NCBI GenBank assembly: GCA_017545365.1
Contig: JAFWOP010000058.1
Coordinates: 33,553 to 97,552, forward strand
Direction: 5' to 3'
Origin: Bacteroidales bacterium
Lineage (GTDB): Bacteria > Bacteroidota > Bacteroidia > Bacteroidales > P3
DNA: 64,000 bases
The notes below the pieces were generated by a model. That model saw only the letters and a list, made by a program, of their open reading frames with translations. It was not told where the DNA came from and ran no database searches. Every line of letters begins with the position of its first letter. The stretch's first letter is position 1. Made by a program: the position numbers and the translations under genes. Positions 8,151 to 16,770 of this stretch are shown piece after piece.

Positions 8151-9617
8151 ATGTTGGTTTCTTCGCAACCGTCGTTTTCTCGCCTCGGCATAGTGCAAAC
8201 ACAGCGTGATTTGCCCTCTGCACTCGGTTTATCGAAAACGTTGTCTAACCAGACAAAATACAATACCCTCCGCCAGACATTCTCCGAGTTTGTCTATGAA
8301 AGTTATCAGTACGATGTGCAGTCCGACGGACTGCACATCGTTTTTACTTTCCGTCTGGGAAACGATATCCTTTTCCAACCCTCCGCCTTCATCCCATCCC
8401 GTCCGTTCCTCCGGTTCGACCAACCAGCCGATGCCATGAACACCTTGGTTTTCAACATCGGACTGATTGAGTTGGTGAGCTACTGGAAATGTGCCTGTCC
8501 CCCCAAAGTACGAATCCTTTGTGGAACCTTGGACCCCCGTCAGGCCGCCTTCTGGAAGAAAATCTACTTCAACGGGTTGGGCGAATTCTTCTACACCAAC
8601 GGCATCAATGCCACCATCGACGACTTCATGGAGGTGGACTGCTTGAGTGCTGACGCGTCAAAACAATCAAGCAATCAAGCAATCAAGCAATCAAGCAATC
8701 AAGCAGACTACCTAGTGCCTATCGGAGGTGGCAAAGATTCGGTGGTAACCCTCGAATTGCTCTCAGCACATAGCAAACAGCCCGTCGTACCCCTCATCAT
8801 GAATCCACGCGGGGCCACGGTGGGATGTATCGAGGCTGCAGGCTACTCTATCGACGATGTGCTGGTGATAAATCGAACCATCCACCCCAGTCTCTTGGAG
8901 CTTAACGCCCAAGGTTACTTCAACGGGCACACCCCCTTCAGCGCCATGCTGGCGTTCTACACCCTCTTGGCAGCGCAGCTGAGCGGCGTCCCCAACATAG
9001 CCCTCTCCAACGAGAATAGCGCCAACGAATCGACAGTGGTGGGCACAAACGTCAACCACCAGTATTCCAAGAGCCTTGAATTCGAAGACGACTTCCGACA
9101 GTATGTGGCACAATACATCTCACCCTCGTTCAACTATTTCAGCTTCCTGCGGCCCCTCTCCGAGCTGCAGATAGCCATGCTCTTCAGCCAGAACGAGAAA
9201 TACTTCGACGTGTTCCGCAGCTGCAATGCCGGAAGCAAACAGGACGTATGGTGCGGACGCTGTGCTAAATGCCTCTTCGCCTACATCATCCTCTCCCCCT
9301 TCATCCCACCCCAGCGGCTCAACGCCATCTTCGGCAAAGCCATGCTCGACGACATCGAGCTTCGCCCCTTCTTCGAACAACTTACCGGCCTTGCCGAAAC
9401 CAAGCCCTTCGAATGCGTGGGAACCATCAGCGAAGTGCACTCCGCCCTCGCCATGACCATCCGGCGATGGTACCCCACCCAACGGCCAGCCCTCTTGACC
9501 GACTACGTACCGCAGCCACCCTCTACACCGCTCAACATCCTTTTCCCTCATCACAATCTAAACAACCACGAGCTAGCACTGCTCACTCAATATGTTCAGG
9601 CAGCAGCAACTATATAA
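8151..9617 (+). CDS. murL: MurL-type UDP-MurNAc-L-Ala-L-Glu epimerase
   Basis: 488 aa. Its core carries a PP-loop-like ATP motif IGGGKDS (191-197), later WCGRCAKC, and lies directly before a MurD-type ligase. That combination fits MurL, which epimerises the terminal L-Glu of UDP-MurNAc-L-Ala-L-Glu to D-Glu in partnership with MurD2 (known in Xanthomonas). The assignment rests on motif and context. The only ATG is 8151, but residues about 8-30 are encoded by the dispersed repeat at 8173-8240. The natural fold seems to begin near TFSEFVYES (43-51), so the true start may be a later TTG/GTG. Residues about 172-186 come from an octamer tandem repeat. The gene overlaps murD2 by 26 bp. Confidence 0.75.
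   Translation: MLVSSQPSFSRLGIVQTQRDLPSALGLSKTLSNQTKYNTLRQTFSEFVYESYQYDVQSDGLHIVFTFRLGNDILFQPSAFIPSRPFLRFDQPADAMNTLVFNIGLIELVSYWKCACPPKVRILCGTLDPRQAAFWKKIYFNGLGEFFYTNGINATIDDFMEVDCLSADASKQSSNQAIKQSSNQADYLVPIGGGKDSVVTLELLSAHSKQPVVPLIMNPRGATVGCIEAAGYSIDDVLVINRTIHPSLLELNAQGYFNGHTPFSAMLAFYTLLAAQLSGVPNIALSNENSANESTVVGTNVNHQYSKSLEFEDDFRQYVAQYISPSFNYFSFLRPLSELQIAMLFSQNEKYFDVFRSCNAGSKQDVWCGRCAKCLFAYIILSPFIPPQRLNAIFGKAMLDDIELRPFFEQLTGLAETKPFECVGTISEVHSALAMTIRRWYPTQRPALLTDYVPQPPSTPLNILFPHHNLNNHELALLTQYVQAAATI
8173..8240 (+). repeat. 68-bp dispersed repeat, copy 1
   Basis: The sequence from CGTTTTCTCG to TCGAAAACG matches 58333-58400 at 65 of 68 positions. It has short inverted ends (CGTTTTC/GAAAACG) and an inner hairpin (GCAAACAC, loop AGC, GTGATTTGC). 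It lies inside the predicted 5' end of murL and would encode residues about 8-30 there. The family is unnamed to me; it looks like a small palindromic intergenic repeat. Confidence 0.8.
8664..8703 (+). repeat. Octamer tandem repeat inside murL, five CAATCAAG units
   Basis: Five exact copies of CAATCAAG in direct tandem, followed by a partial unit. Eight is not a multiple of three, so gain or loss of one unit shifts the murL frame. In the present five-copy state the frame is open and reads a Gln/Ser/Asn/Ala-rich linker just before the ATP motif. Confidence 0.9.
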
Positions 9618-10908
9618 CCTCTTGTGCGACCGCCGCATCCTGCTGGCAGGCTACGGCCGCGAAGGAAAGAGCACCCATGAGGTGCTCCGGCATCTGCTGC
9701 CCAACTATGAACCCGACATCGCCCAAAACGACGACGAACTCTTCGCCGCCCTCGACCGCGCCCAAGCCGACAACAACCCCTACGACCTCATCATCAAGTC
9801 GCCCGGCATCCCCATGATGAAATTCGAGGGACGCTGCAACCTAGACACTATCACCTCTCAAACCGACCTCTTCATGCAGGTCTTCGGCGACCTCTCCATC
9901 GGCATCACCGGCACCAAGGGCAAGAGCACCACCACCTCGCTCATCTGCCATGTGCTGACCCACAGCCTAGGGCAACAGCGCAACATAGTGTTGGCTGGAA
10001 ATATCGGCATACCCCTATTCGACATCATCAGCCAGCTCGACCCGCACAGCCTCGTAGTAGCGGAGCTGTCGTGCCACCAGCTGGAAAACATACATCAAGC
10101 GCCCCACATCGGCGTCATCCTCAACCTCTTCCAAGAGCATCTCGACCATTACCACAACTATCGTGACTATCAGATGGCGAAAATGCAGATGATGCTGAAG
10201 CAGAAGGCTGGGGACCACTGCTTCTACTGCACCGACAGCGACGACCTAGCCCGCATAGTCGGGGAACTGCAGCCGTCGGTCTCCTCCACCCTCCACCCCT
10301 ATTCGCTACATGAGGCCCGCCGGTCATCCATAGCCGACATGCCCACCCCGCTGCAAGGCGACCACAACCTGTGCAACACCTACGTTGCCTATCAGGTGTC
10401 CGCCCTCATGGGAGTCGACGACCATCAGTTTGCCGACGCCCTTGCCTCGTTCCACGGCCTTCAACACCGGCTGGAGAAGGTAGGCACCTACCACAACATC
10501 ACTTTCTACAACGACTCCATCAGCACCATACCCGAAGCCACCATCGCCGCCGTCAACACCCTTCAACAGGTCGACACCCTCATCTTGGGCGGCTACGACC
10601 GTGGCATCGACTACAGCACACTATACACCTACCTGCTCTCCCCTGCTGGGACCAGCATCCGCAACATCGTCTTTGTGGGCGATGCCGGAAAACGCATGCA
10701 CCACGAAATGTCGCTCCTCCACCCCAACCCGCTGGACGGCAAGCTGACGTTACTGCAGAACGACTACGCCGTCATTGTCGACTGGTGCTTCGCCCACACA
10801 CGGCCAGGAACGATATGCCTCCTCTCCCCCGCTGCTGCCAGCTACGACAGTTTCAAGAACTTCGAAGAACGGGGCAACACATTCAAAGCATTAGTCCGCA
10901 ACGCCTAA
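9592..10908 (+). CDS. murD2: MurD2-type UDP-MurNAc-L-Ala--L-Glu ligase
   Basis: 438 aa with Mur-ligase architecture: an N-terminal Rossmann-like UDP-binding part with AGYGREGKST, the ATP P-loop GITGTKGKSTTT near 113-124, and the C-terminal NDSISTIPEATIAA and LGGYDRGIDY segments that replace the NDSKATN and GGxDKGxD of ordinary MurD. The 26-bp overlap with the MurL-like gene points to the MurD2 role, adding L-Glu that MurL then inverts. Substrate specificity is inferred from context; an ordinary D-Glu-adding MurD cannot be excluded. The cytoplasmic reaction is ATP + UDP-MurNAc-L-Ala + Glu. Confidence 0.8.
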   Translation: MFRQQQLYNLLCDRRILLAGYGREGKSTHEVLRHLLPNYEPDIAQNDDELFAALDRAQADNNPYDLIIKSPGIPMMKFEGRCNLDTITSQTDLFMQVFGDLSIGITGTKGKSTTTSLICHVLTHSLGQQRNIVLAGNIGIPLFDIISQLDPHSLVVAELSCHQLENIHQAPHIGVILNLFQEHLDHYHNYRDYQMAKMQMMLKQKAGDHCFYCTDSDDLARIVGELQPSVSSTLHPYSLHEARRSSIADMPTPLQGDHNLCNTYVAYQVSALMGVDDHQFADALASFHGLQHRLEKVGTYHNITFYNDSISTIPEATIAAVNTLQQVDTLILGGYDRGIDYSTLYTYLLSPAGTSIRNIVFVGDAGKRMHHEMSLLHPNPLDGKLTLLQNDYAVIVDWCFAHTRPGTICLLSPAAASYDSFKNFEERGNTFKALVRNA

Positions 10909-10920
10909 CAATAACCACCC

Positions 10921-11997
10921 ATGAACTACACCGACATACGACACGACCTCCACTCCCACCCCGGCCTGTCCGGACATGAACACTATGCTCACGACCTCAT
11001 CGTGCGCCAACTGGAATCATTCCACCCCGACAAAGTATACACCCATGTGGGCGGCTTTGGAGTCATCGCCGTATGGGGCACCCGCCCGTCGCTCCCCACC
11101 ATAGCCATCAGGGCCGACATCGACGCCCTGCCCATCGGCCACCGTTGCGGCCACGACGGCCACACCACCATCCTCCTTCAGCTGGCCGAACTCATCAGTC
11201 TTCGCGGCATCCCCGAAGGGCGCAACGCGCTGCTCATCTTCCAGCCCGAAGAGGAGACCGGCCTCGGCGCTCAGAAGATTATCGACGCTCAGATATTACA
11301 GCAATACAACATCCGCGCCATCTTTGCCCTGCACAACCTGCCCGGCTTCCCGCTTGGCACCGTGGTGCTCAACCGCCACACCTTCGCCGCCGCCTCCACA
11401 GGCATCATCTACCGCCTCACCGGCCGCGAAACCCATGCCTCCACCCCTGAGAAAGGCATCAACCCCGGCCTTGCTGTCGCCGAAATCATACAACAGCTGA
11501 GCCGACTGAACAGCTCACCCATCACCCCCGACGAAGAATTCCGCCAGGCAACCCTCATCTGTGTCCGCCTGGGAGAGGAGGCCTTCGGCACCTCCGCCGG
11601 TTCAGCTGACGTCATGTTCACCCTACGGGCATTCACCAACAACACCATGGAGCAATTCATTGCCGAAGCCAACGACTCCGTCGCCCAAATCGCCTCACGC
11701 TACCATCTGGCGCTCCGGCATTCTCTGGTCGAACCATTCCGTGCCACCGAGAACGACTCGCTCATGGTGGAGCAGGTCGAAGAGGTGTGCGGCTGCCGCA
11801 ACCAGTATCTCCTCACCCCCTTCCGCTGGTCCGAAGACTTCTCCAATTACCTCCTGCACTACCCCGGCGCACTCTTCGGCATCGGCGCAGGCGAGAAACA
11901 GCCCGAACTGCACCACCCCGACTACAACTTCCCCGACGCCCTTATCCCCCTGGCTGCTCAAGTCTTCTATAATATAATTGAACGCGTGAACCTGTAA
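10921..11997 (+). CDS. M20-family amidohydrolase
   Basis: 358 aa. The M20/IAA-amidohydrolase signatures are present in order: RHDLHSHPGLSGHE near the N-terminus, AIRADIDALPI (62-72), HRCGHDGHTT (74-83, metal ligands), LIFQPEEETGLGA (105-117) and FALHNLPG. The family removes acyl groups from N-acyl amino acids or small conjugates with one or two divalent metals. It begins 12 bp after murD2 in the same direction, so a role in recycling peptidoglycan-derived or acylated amino acids is plausible, but that is inference. No signal peptide; cytoplasmic. Confidence 0.85.
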   Translation: MNYTDIRHDLHSHPGLSGHEHYAHDLIVRQLESFHPDKVYTHVGGFGVIAVWGTRPSLPTIAIRADIDALPIGHRCGHDGHTTILLQLAELISLRGIPEGRNALLIFQPEEETGLGAQKIIDAQILQQYNIRAIFALHNLPGFPLGTVVLNRHTFAAASTGIIYRLTGRETHASTPEKGINPGLAVAEIIQQLSRLNSSPITPDEEFRQATLICVRLGEEAFGTSAGSADVMFTLRAFTNNTMEQFIAEANDSVAQIASRYHLALRHSLVEPFRATENDSLMVEQVEEVCGCRNQYLLTPFRWSEDFSNYLLHYPGALFGIGAGEKQPELHHPDYNFPDALIPLAAQVFYNIIERVNL

Positions 11998-12034
11998 TTA
12001 ATACGAAATAACGAAATCTATAATACAACACACC

Positions 12035-13639
12035 ATGAAGAAAGTCTTACTATCATTAGCCCTGTTGGCTTTCGTTCTCACCTCGGTGGGACAGGAACTC
12101 AGCCAACCCGAATTTGAAGGTCAAAGTTGCACCAGCATCATGGTAGGCAAAAGAGCCTCCAAGGATGGAAGCGTTATCACTTCCCACACCTGCGACGGCC
12201 GTTATCGCACCTGGATGTATATGGAACCCGCTGCCGACCACGCTCCCGGCGATGTGCACCTGGTATACAAAGGCACCATGCACACCACCTTCCGTGGCGA
12301 CACCACCGGCGTGCGTCTGGCCGGTGCCATACCCGAAGTGGCTCACACCTATGCCTACCTCAACACCGCCTACCCCTGCCTCAACGAGCACCAGCTTGCC
12401 ATCGGCGAAAGCACCTTCAGCGGTCCCGACACCCTGGTCAACCCCGCTGGCATGTTCAACATTGAAGAACTCGAACGCGTAGCCCTTCAGCGTTGCACCA
12501 CCGCCCGCGACGCCATCCGCCTCATCGCCGACCTCATCAAGGTATACGGCTATGGCGACGGTGGCGAGTGCATCACCATCGCCGACACCAAAGAGGTGTG
12601 GCAGATGGAAATCCTCGGCGAAGGCAAAGGCAATATCGGAGGTGTGTGGGCCGCACAACGCATCCCTGACGACCATGTGGGCGTAAGCTGCAACATACCC
12701 CGTATCGGACGCCTCCAACGCGGCAACACCGAATACTTCATGTGTTCCGACAACATCGAGTCCGTTGCCCGCCGCTACGGCCTTTGGGATGGCAAAGGCG
12801 AGTTCATCTTCTGGAAAGCCTTCAACAGCAGCTATGCCAACGGCAAGAACTACCGCGAACGCGAATACTTCATCCTCAACCAACTGGCCCCATCCCTCGG
12901 CCTCACCATGGACATGCCCGAACTGCCCTTCTCCGTGCGCCCCGACAAGGATGTGGATGTGCGTGAAGTGATGGAGCTCCTCCGCAGCACCTACGAAGGC
13001 ACCGACCTCGACATGTGCCAGAACATCAAGATGCCCGTGAGCCGCAAGGACAAGAATGGCAAGACCTACAACGACACCATCATCAGCCCTGTCGCCAACC
13101 CCTGGCTCAGCACCTCTATGCAGAAGACACTCAACCTCATCGCCCCCGGCACCGTCACCTTCCGCCGCACCGTGAGCGTCGCTTGGTGCTCCTACTCTTT
13201 CGTCACCCAGCTCCGCGACTGGCTGCCCGACTGTGTGGGCGGCGTCTGCTGGATGTCGGTCGACAACCCCGGCCAGTCCCCCCGCGTGCCCATCTTCTGC
13301 GGCACCACCGAACTGCCCCAGCCCTATAGCATCTGCGGCCATAAGGAGTACAACCCCGATGCCGTGCTGTGGAAATACCGCAAGGCCAACAAACTGGCCA
13401 CCGTCGCATGGCAGCGCACCAAAGACTCCATGAAGAGCGAACTAAAGAAGTTGGAAGACCAAGCCTTCGCCGGACTCGAAGCCCTCGAACGCGAAGCCAC
13501 CCGTTACGACCGCCTCAGCCGTACCGCCGACGCGCACGCCTCACTCAACAACTTCACCCGTCAGCAATACGAAAACACCTCCTTTGCCTGGAGCCAGCTC
13601 GAAGCCAAATACTGGGCTCTCTTCGGCATGGGGTTCTAA
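12035..13639 (+). CDS. C69-family dipeptidase, exported
   Basis: 534 aa. A signal peptide (about residues 1-20) and a short pro-segment precede C32 in QSCTSIMVGKRASKDGS, which is the N-terminal-nucleophile cysteine of C69/U34 dipeptidases such as PepD. These enzymes self-process so that the Cys becomes residue 1. Length and the DG.. and YGDGGECITIADTKEVWQ region fit the family. It follows the murL-murD2-M20 genes and could act on peptides in the periplasm. Its end faces the heptamer hairpin region at 13641-13806. Confidence 0.85.
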   Translation: MKKVLLSLALLAFVLTSVGQELSQPEFEGQSCTSIMVGKRASKDGSVITSHTCDGRYRTWMYMEPAADHAPGDVHLVYKGTMHTTFRGDTTGVRLAGAIPEVAHTYAYLNTAYPCLNEHQLAIGESTFSGPDTLVNPAGMFNIEELERVALQRCTTARDAIRLIADLIKVYGYGDGGECITIADTKEVWQMEILGEGKGNIGGVWAAQRIPDDHVGVSCNIPRIGRLQRGNTEYFMCSDNIESVARRYGLWDGKGEFIFWKAFNSSYANGKNYREREYFILNQLAPSLGLTMDMPELPFSVRPDKDVDVREVMELLRSTYEGTDLDMCQNIKMPVSRKDKNGKTYNDTIISPVANPWLSTSMQKTLNLIAPGTVTFRRTVSVAWCSYSFVTQLRDWLPDCVGGVCWMSVDNPGQSPRVPIFCGTTELPQPYSICGHKEYNPDAVLWKYRKANKLATVAWQRTKDSMKSELKKLEDQAFAGLEALEREATRYDRLSRTADAHASLNNFTRQQYENTSFAWSQLEAKYWALFGMGF

Positions 13640-13640
13640 T

Positions 13641-13806
13641 ACCTAAAGTAAGAAGTAAGAGTTAAGAACTAAGAGTCTGATGCCAACCTCTAAATTCTTA
13701 GCTCTTAGTTCTTACCTCATTGCGCGACCTAAAGTAAGAAGTAAGAGCTAAGGACTAAGAGGATGGACGTGGCTACCAACCTCTTAGTCCTTAGCTCTTA
13801 CCTCAT
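13641..13806. repeat. Tandem pair of heptamer-based inverted repeats between convergent genes
   Basis: Two units start with the same ACCTAAAGTAAGAAGTAAGAG (13641 and 13727). Each arm is a run of 7-bp TAAGRRN motifs, and each unit folds back on itself. In unit two the arms 13741-13762 and 13780-13801 are perfect 22-bp reverse complements around a 17-nt loop. Unit one has about 28-bp arms with a few mismatches. The position between the C69 gene (+) and the lipoprotein gene (-) suggests a bidirectional terminator or mRNA-stabilising hairpin. Confidence 0.8.
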
Positions 13807-13810
13807 ACTT

Positions 13811-14512
13811 TTATAAGGTACGGATGCCGCCGCCCACTGTCTTCCCAGAGCCAGTGGGGCCGTTGTTGCCACCGTTACCATTATTGCCGGTAGTACCAGT
13901 TGTATTGGTAGTGGTGCCGGCTGTGGTGGGCTTCAGAATCTGTATGTAAGAAGGCGACTTGAAAGTCTGACCTGCCACTGACACCGAGGGACGGATGCGC
14001 AGACCTAACTGTGACGATGTGCCTTGACTGGTAAAGCTGCTGGCAAAGGTCTTCAACGACTCCAACCCATCCTTCGAGAACAACGAGTACAAATCAGTGC
14101 TCACTCCCAGCGGCACGGTAGTGGTTTTGCTGGCCACGATGTTATAGTTCTGGTTGGTGGTACCTGTGGCGAACTCCTTGGTTGCCACATCAAGAGCCCA
14201 ATCCATCAGGGTGAGCAGGGCGTTCTTGTCGGTGGGGTTCTTCACGTTGATGTTGACATTCAGAGCCAACGGGACACTCTTGGTGGTAATGGCCGACACC
14301 AGCTTCACCACATCGGTGGCAGAGATATTGCCGCTAGTCACATTCTTCACATTCACCCCGGCAACAGACACGTTGGTGACATCCTTCAGCGTATACTCGC
14401 AATTGACCAAATTGGCGATACTGGAGAGGTTGTTGGCCAAATTGTCCAAAAAAGTGCACGACCCACATAACAGGCTACCTGCTACAATTACAGCGATTAA
14501 TGATTTCTTCAT
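13811..14512 (-). CDS. LEA-14-like lipoprotein with Gly/Asn/Thr tail
   Basis: 233 aa with a lipoprotein signal (lipobox LLCGSC, Cys near 19). Residues about 35-195 read as one immunoglobulin-like beta domain of the LEA14/water-stress type (repeated N-V-x-V and VPLALNVNINVKNPT segments). The last ~40 residues are low-complexity Thr/Asn/Gly. Function unknown; probably envelope-associated. Family assignment is by appearance only. Confidence 0.65.
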   Translation of the reverse strand: MKKSLIAVIVAGSLLCGSCTFLDNLANNLSSIANLVNCEYTLKDVTNVSVAGVNVKNVTSGNISATDVVKLVSAITTKSVPLALNVNINVKNPTDKNALLTLMDWALDVATKEFATGTTNQNYNIVASKTTTVPLGVSTDLYSLFSKDGLESLKTFASSFTSQGTSSQLGLRIRPSVSVAGQTFKSPSYIQILKPTTAGTTTNTTGTTGNNGNGGNNGPTGSGKTVGGGIRTL

Positions 14513-14541
14513 AAGTCATAGTATTAAAAGTTAAACCACTG

Positions 14542-14549
14542 CAAATATA
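14542..14549 (-). promoter_or_regulatory. -7 box of the 13811-14512 lipoprotein
   Basis: The minus strand reads TATATTTG, an exact TAnnTTTG match about 30 bp upstream of the start at 14512. Confidence 0.6.
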
Positions 14550-14714
14550 CACAAAAAAAACGAACATGCGAAAAAAAAAGGAGAATTTTGGGAGTAGAGA
14601 GGTTCGGGTTAGTGGTCATCTGGGTGTGGCAGCAACTTTTATCACTCAAGTAACACTTTTTTGCCCCAGAAAAATAATAAATGGGAGACGGCGGCGTTAT
14701 AGGGGAAAAATGCA

Positions 14715-15269
14715 ATGTTTATGAGACGAATTTGTACTCTAATCATTATTTCCACATTGCTGGCGGCTGCTTGCTCGACAGAGAACGGCCCCGAGCAAGT
14801 GTTGAAACAGTTCTACAGCCAGTATCTGGAGGTGAGCTGCCCACCTTTTGGCGAATACTCCGACCTTGACAAAGAGCAGCAGTTACTTCAACAGTACATG
14901 ACCCCACAGCTTTATAACAGTTGGATGAAGAGCTATGACTCCGAAAGCGTCAGCTGGATTGACTACGACATTTTTATCCAAGGACAGGACTGCTGGCCCG
15001 GCATTCGTGCCGAGAGCATCAGCCGCATCGGGAAGAGTCAATGGTATGAGGTGGTGGTGGTTCAGCCCGCCCCCGACAGCCCCGACAACATAGTGAATCG
15101 CAGCAGCGTATTCTTCCATCTGACCCGCATGGACGAGGCGTGGCATATTGATGCTGTCGATGACGGATTCAACCGTCTGGGCGTTGCAAACACGGGTGAA
15201 GAATTTACGCTGCTCGACAGCCCCGAATATCAAGAAAACAAAGTTTTAACTAATTTAATAGGAGAATGA
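14715..15269 (+). CDS. Lipoprotein, DUF3828-like
   Basis: 184 aa, lipoprotein signal with lipobox LLAAAC. The body has the look of DUF3828/NTF2-like Bacteroidetes lipoproteins: VLKQFYSQYLE at the start, the aromatic middle segment, and FHLTRMDEAWHIDAVDD near the end. No enzymatic motif. The stop overlaps the ATG of the next gene by 4 bp, suggesting translational coupling. Confidence 0.65.
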   Translation: MFMRRICTLIIISTLLAAACSTENGPEQVLKQFYSQYLEVSCPPFGEYSDLDKEQQLLQQYMTPQLYNSWMKSYDSESVSWIDYDIFIQGQDCWPGIRAESISRIGKSQWYEVVVVQPAPDSPDNIVNRSSVFFHLTRMDEAWHIDAVDDGFNRLGVANTGEEFTLLDSPEYQENKVLTNLIGE

Positions 15270-15889
15270 AAAGAATTATCAAAAACGCAATCCTTGTTAT
15301 GCTGCTTGCCGTGACTGGCAGCCTCTCTGCTCAGACCATGATTAACGGAGGCTACAAGGTGAACCTGTTGAATCATGAAGGCGACGAGTCGCTCGAAATC
15401 TTCGGCGGTTATTATGTCGGGCTCACGCAGAACGTGGCCCTCTCCGCCCATACTGGCTGGGCCCCAGGTATTTACTTTACCCGTTTTTCGGGCGAGTACA
15501 CTAACACAAAGGAAGGTGTCGAAAGCCACCATTCGCAAACCGAGACGGCCATTGCAGTGCCTGCTCCGCTTAATGCTCACCTCAACTTCACCGAGAAGTC
15601 CTGCCTCTACCTCTTTGCCGGACCTGAATTCAACATCGGCATTGGCTCGAAGGGTAGCACATGGCTTGGGGAGGGCTCTACCAAGGTATCATACGACAGC
15701 TATGAAGAGGGCAGCATTTACGAGCGCAACCGTTTCAACATCAGCTGGATTGGCGGTGTAGGGCTGAAGCTCGACTTCGCCACCTTCTCTATGGGTGCCA
15801 CCGGAAACTTCTTCAACCGTATGGTTTCGGACAACCTGGCTCCTGAAAAGGCCTACAGCCTCTTCTTTGGCTTAGGCTTGGCGTTCTAA
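15266..15889 (+). CDS. Small outer-membrane beta-barrel protein
   Basis: 207 aa, Sec signal peptide ending SLSAQ. Alternating strands, many Gly and aromatics, and a C-terminal strand (AYSLFFGLGLAF) ending in Phe, the outer-membrane insertion pattern. Coupled to the upstream lipoprotein by an ATGA overlap. No named family recognised. Confidence 0.7.
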   Translation: MKRIIKNAILVMLLAVTGSLSAQTMINGGYKVNLLNHEGDESLEIFGGYYVGLTQNVALSAHTGWAPGIYFTRFSGEYTNTKEGVESHHSQTETAIAVPAPLNAHLNFTEKSCLYLFAGPEFNIGIGSKGSTWLGEGSTKVSYDSYEEGSIYERNRFNISWIGGVGLKLDFATFSMGATGNFFNRMVSDNLAPEKAYSLFFGLGLAF

Positions 15890-15943
15890 AGACAGCCGTC
15901 CGACAGTATTCACTAAGTATTAACATTTTAACACCTTATATCT

Positions 15944-16603
15944 ATGAAAAAAGCAGCTTTATTTTTAGCAGCAGCCGCTTTCCTTTTTGCAGGAAACGCA
16001 CAAGCCCAGTTGGGCGTAAATATTGGCTACGCCCCCGTAACCATCACCAATGCCACTACTCTTGGCAACAACACCACTACCACCACTTCCGAGATGGACG
16101 GATTCTTCGCTGGAGTGACATACAATTACGGCTTTAGCAAAGACCTTGGTGTCGCATTCGGTATTCAAGGCCGTTTAAACACCAAAACATCAACTGGCAG
16201 TGCAAACTACATCGTAATCAGTGGCAACGACAAGAGCACCACCACACAGTTCTTGCTTGATGTGCCAGTACTGCTCAACTTCAGTTTTTCGCTCGGCAGC
16301 AATGCCAAATTGACTGCTTTTGCGGGACCTACCTTTAGCTACGCTCTCTACGGCAACACCCACGTTACAACCACCACAAACATTCTTGGCACCATCAGCA
16401 CTTCTGAGGACAACTACCCTATGTATGGTGACAACAGCAGCCTCAAACGCCTGGACATTTCCGCAGCCCTCGGTCTCCAGTTCCAGTACAATGCCTTCCG
16501 CCTCTTCGGTGGCTACCGGCTTGGTTTGACCGACCTCAACTCTAGTGACAATGTCAAGACCACCACTTCCGGTATCTTCGCCGGCATCGGCTATCTACTC
16601 TAA
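15944..16603 (+). CDS. Small outer-membrane beta-barrel protein
   Basis: 219 aa, signal peptide ending GNAQA. The body resembles an OmpA-like eight-stranded porin-type barrel: FFAGVTYNYGFSKDLGVAFG, DVPVLLNFSF, KLTAFAGPTFSYAL, and a terminal GIFAGIGYLL strand. Thr-rich loops. It follows the barrel at 15266-15889 by 54 bp and is ended by the hairpin at 16631-16661. Confidence 0.75.
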   Translation: MKKAALFLAAAAFLFAGNAQAQLGVNIGYAPVTITNATTLGNNTTTTTSEMDGFFAGVTYNYGFSKDLGVAFGIQGRLNTKTSTGSANYIVISGNDKSTTTQFLLDVPVLLNFSFSLGSNAKLTAFAGPTFSYALYGNTHVTTTTNILGTISTSEDNYPMYGDNSSLKRLDISAALGLQFQYNAFRLFGGYRLGLTDLNSSDNVKTTTSGIFAGIGYLL

Positions 16604-16630
16604 TCCGCTTACATTCAAATTTCTATATCC

Positions 16631-16666
16631 AAGAGATGCCTCATTTGATGGGGCATCTCTTATTTT
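16631..16666 (+). terminator. Rho-independent terminator
   Basis: AAGAGATGCC (16631-16640) pairs with GGCATCTCTT (16652-16661) and is followed by a T-rich tail. It lies 28 bp after the barrel gene stop. Confidence 0.85.
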
Positions 16667-16703
16667 ATGCCAAAAAATATTATGACCATACATTTTTTTT
16701 TTG

Positions 16704-16711
16704 TACTTTTG
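16704..16711 (+). promoter_or_regulatory. -7 box of glnS
   Basis: TACTTTTG matches TAnnTTTG, about 60 bp upstream of the ATG at 16771. Confidence 0.55.
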
Positions 16712-16770
16712 TAATTTGAACTTTTTTGCAGCATATAGTACAACAGCATTATAATGAATACCTTATAAAG

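Noticed and set aside
12056..13342. 428-codon minus-strand frame
   Set aside because: Antisense to the C69 dipeptidase; Val/Gly/Ala/His-rich text typical of complement reading.
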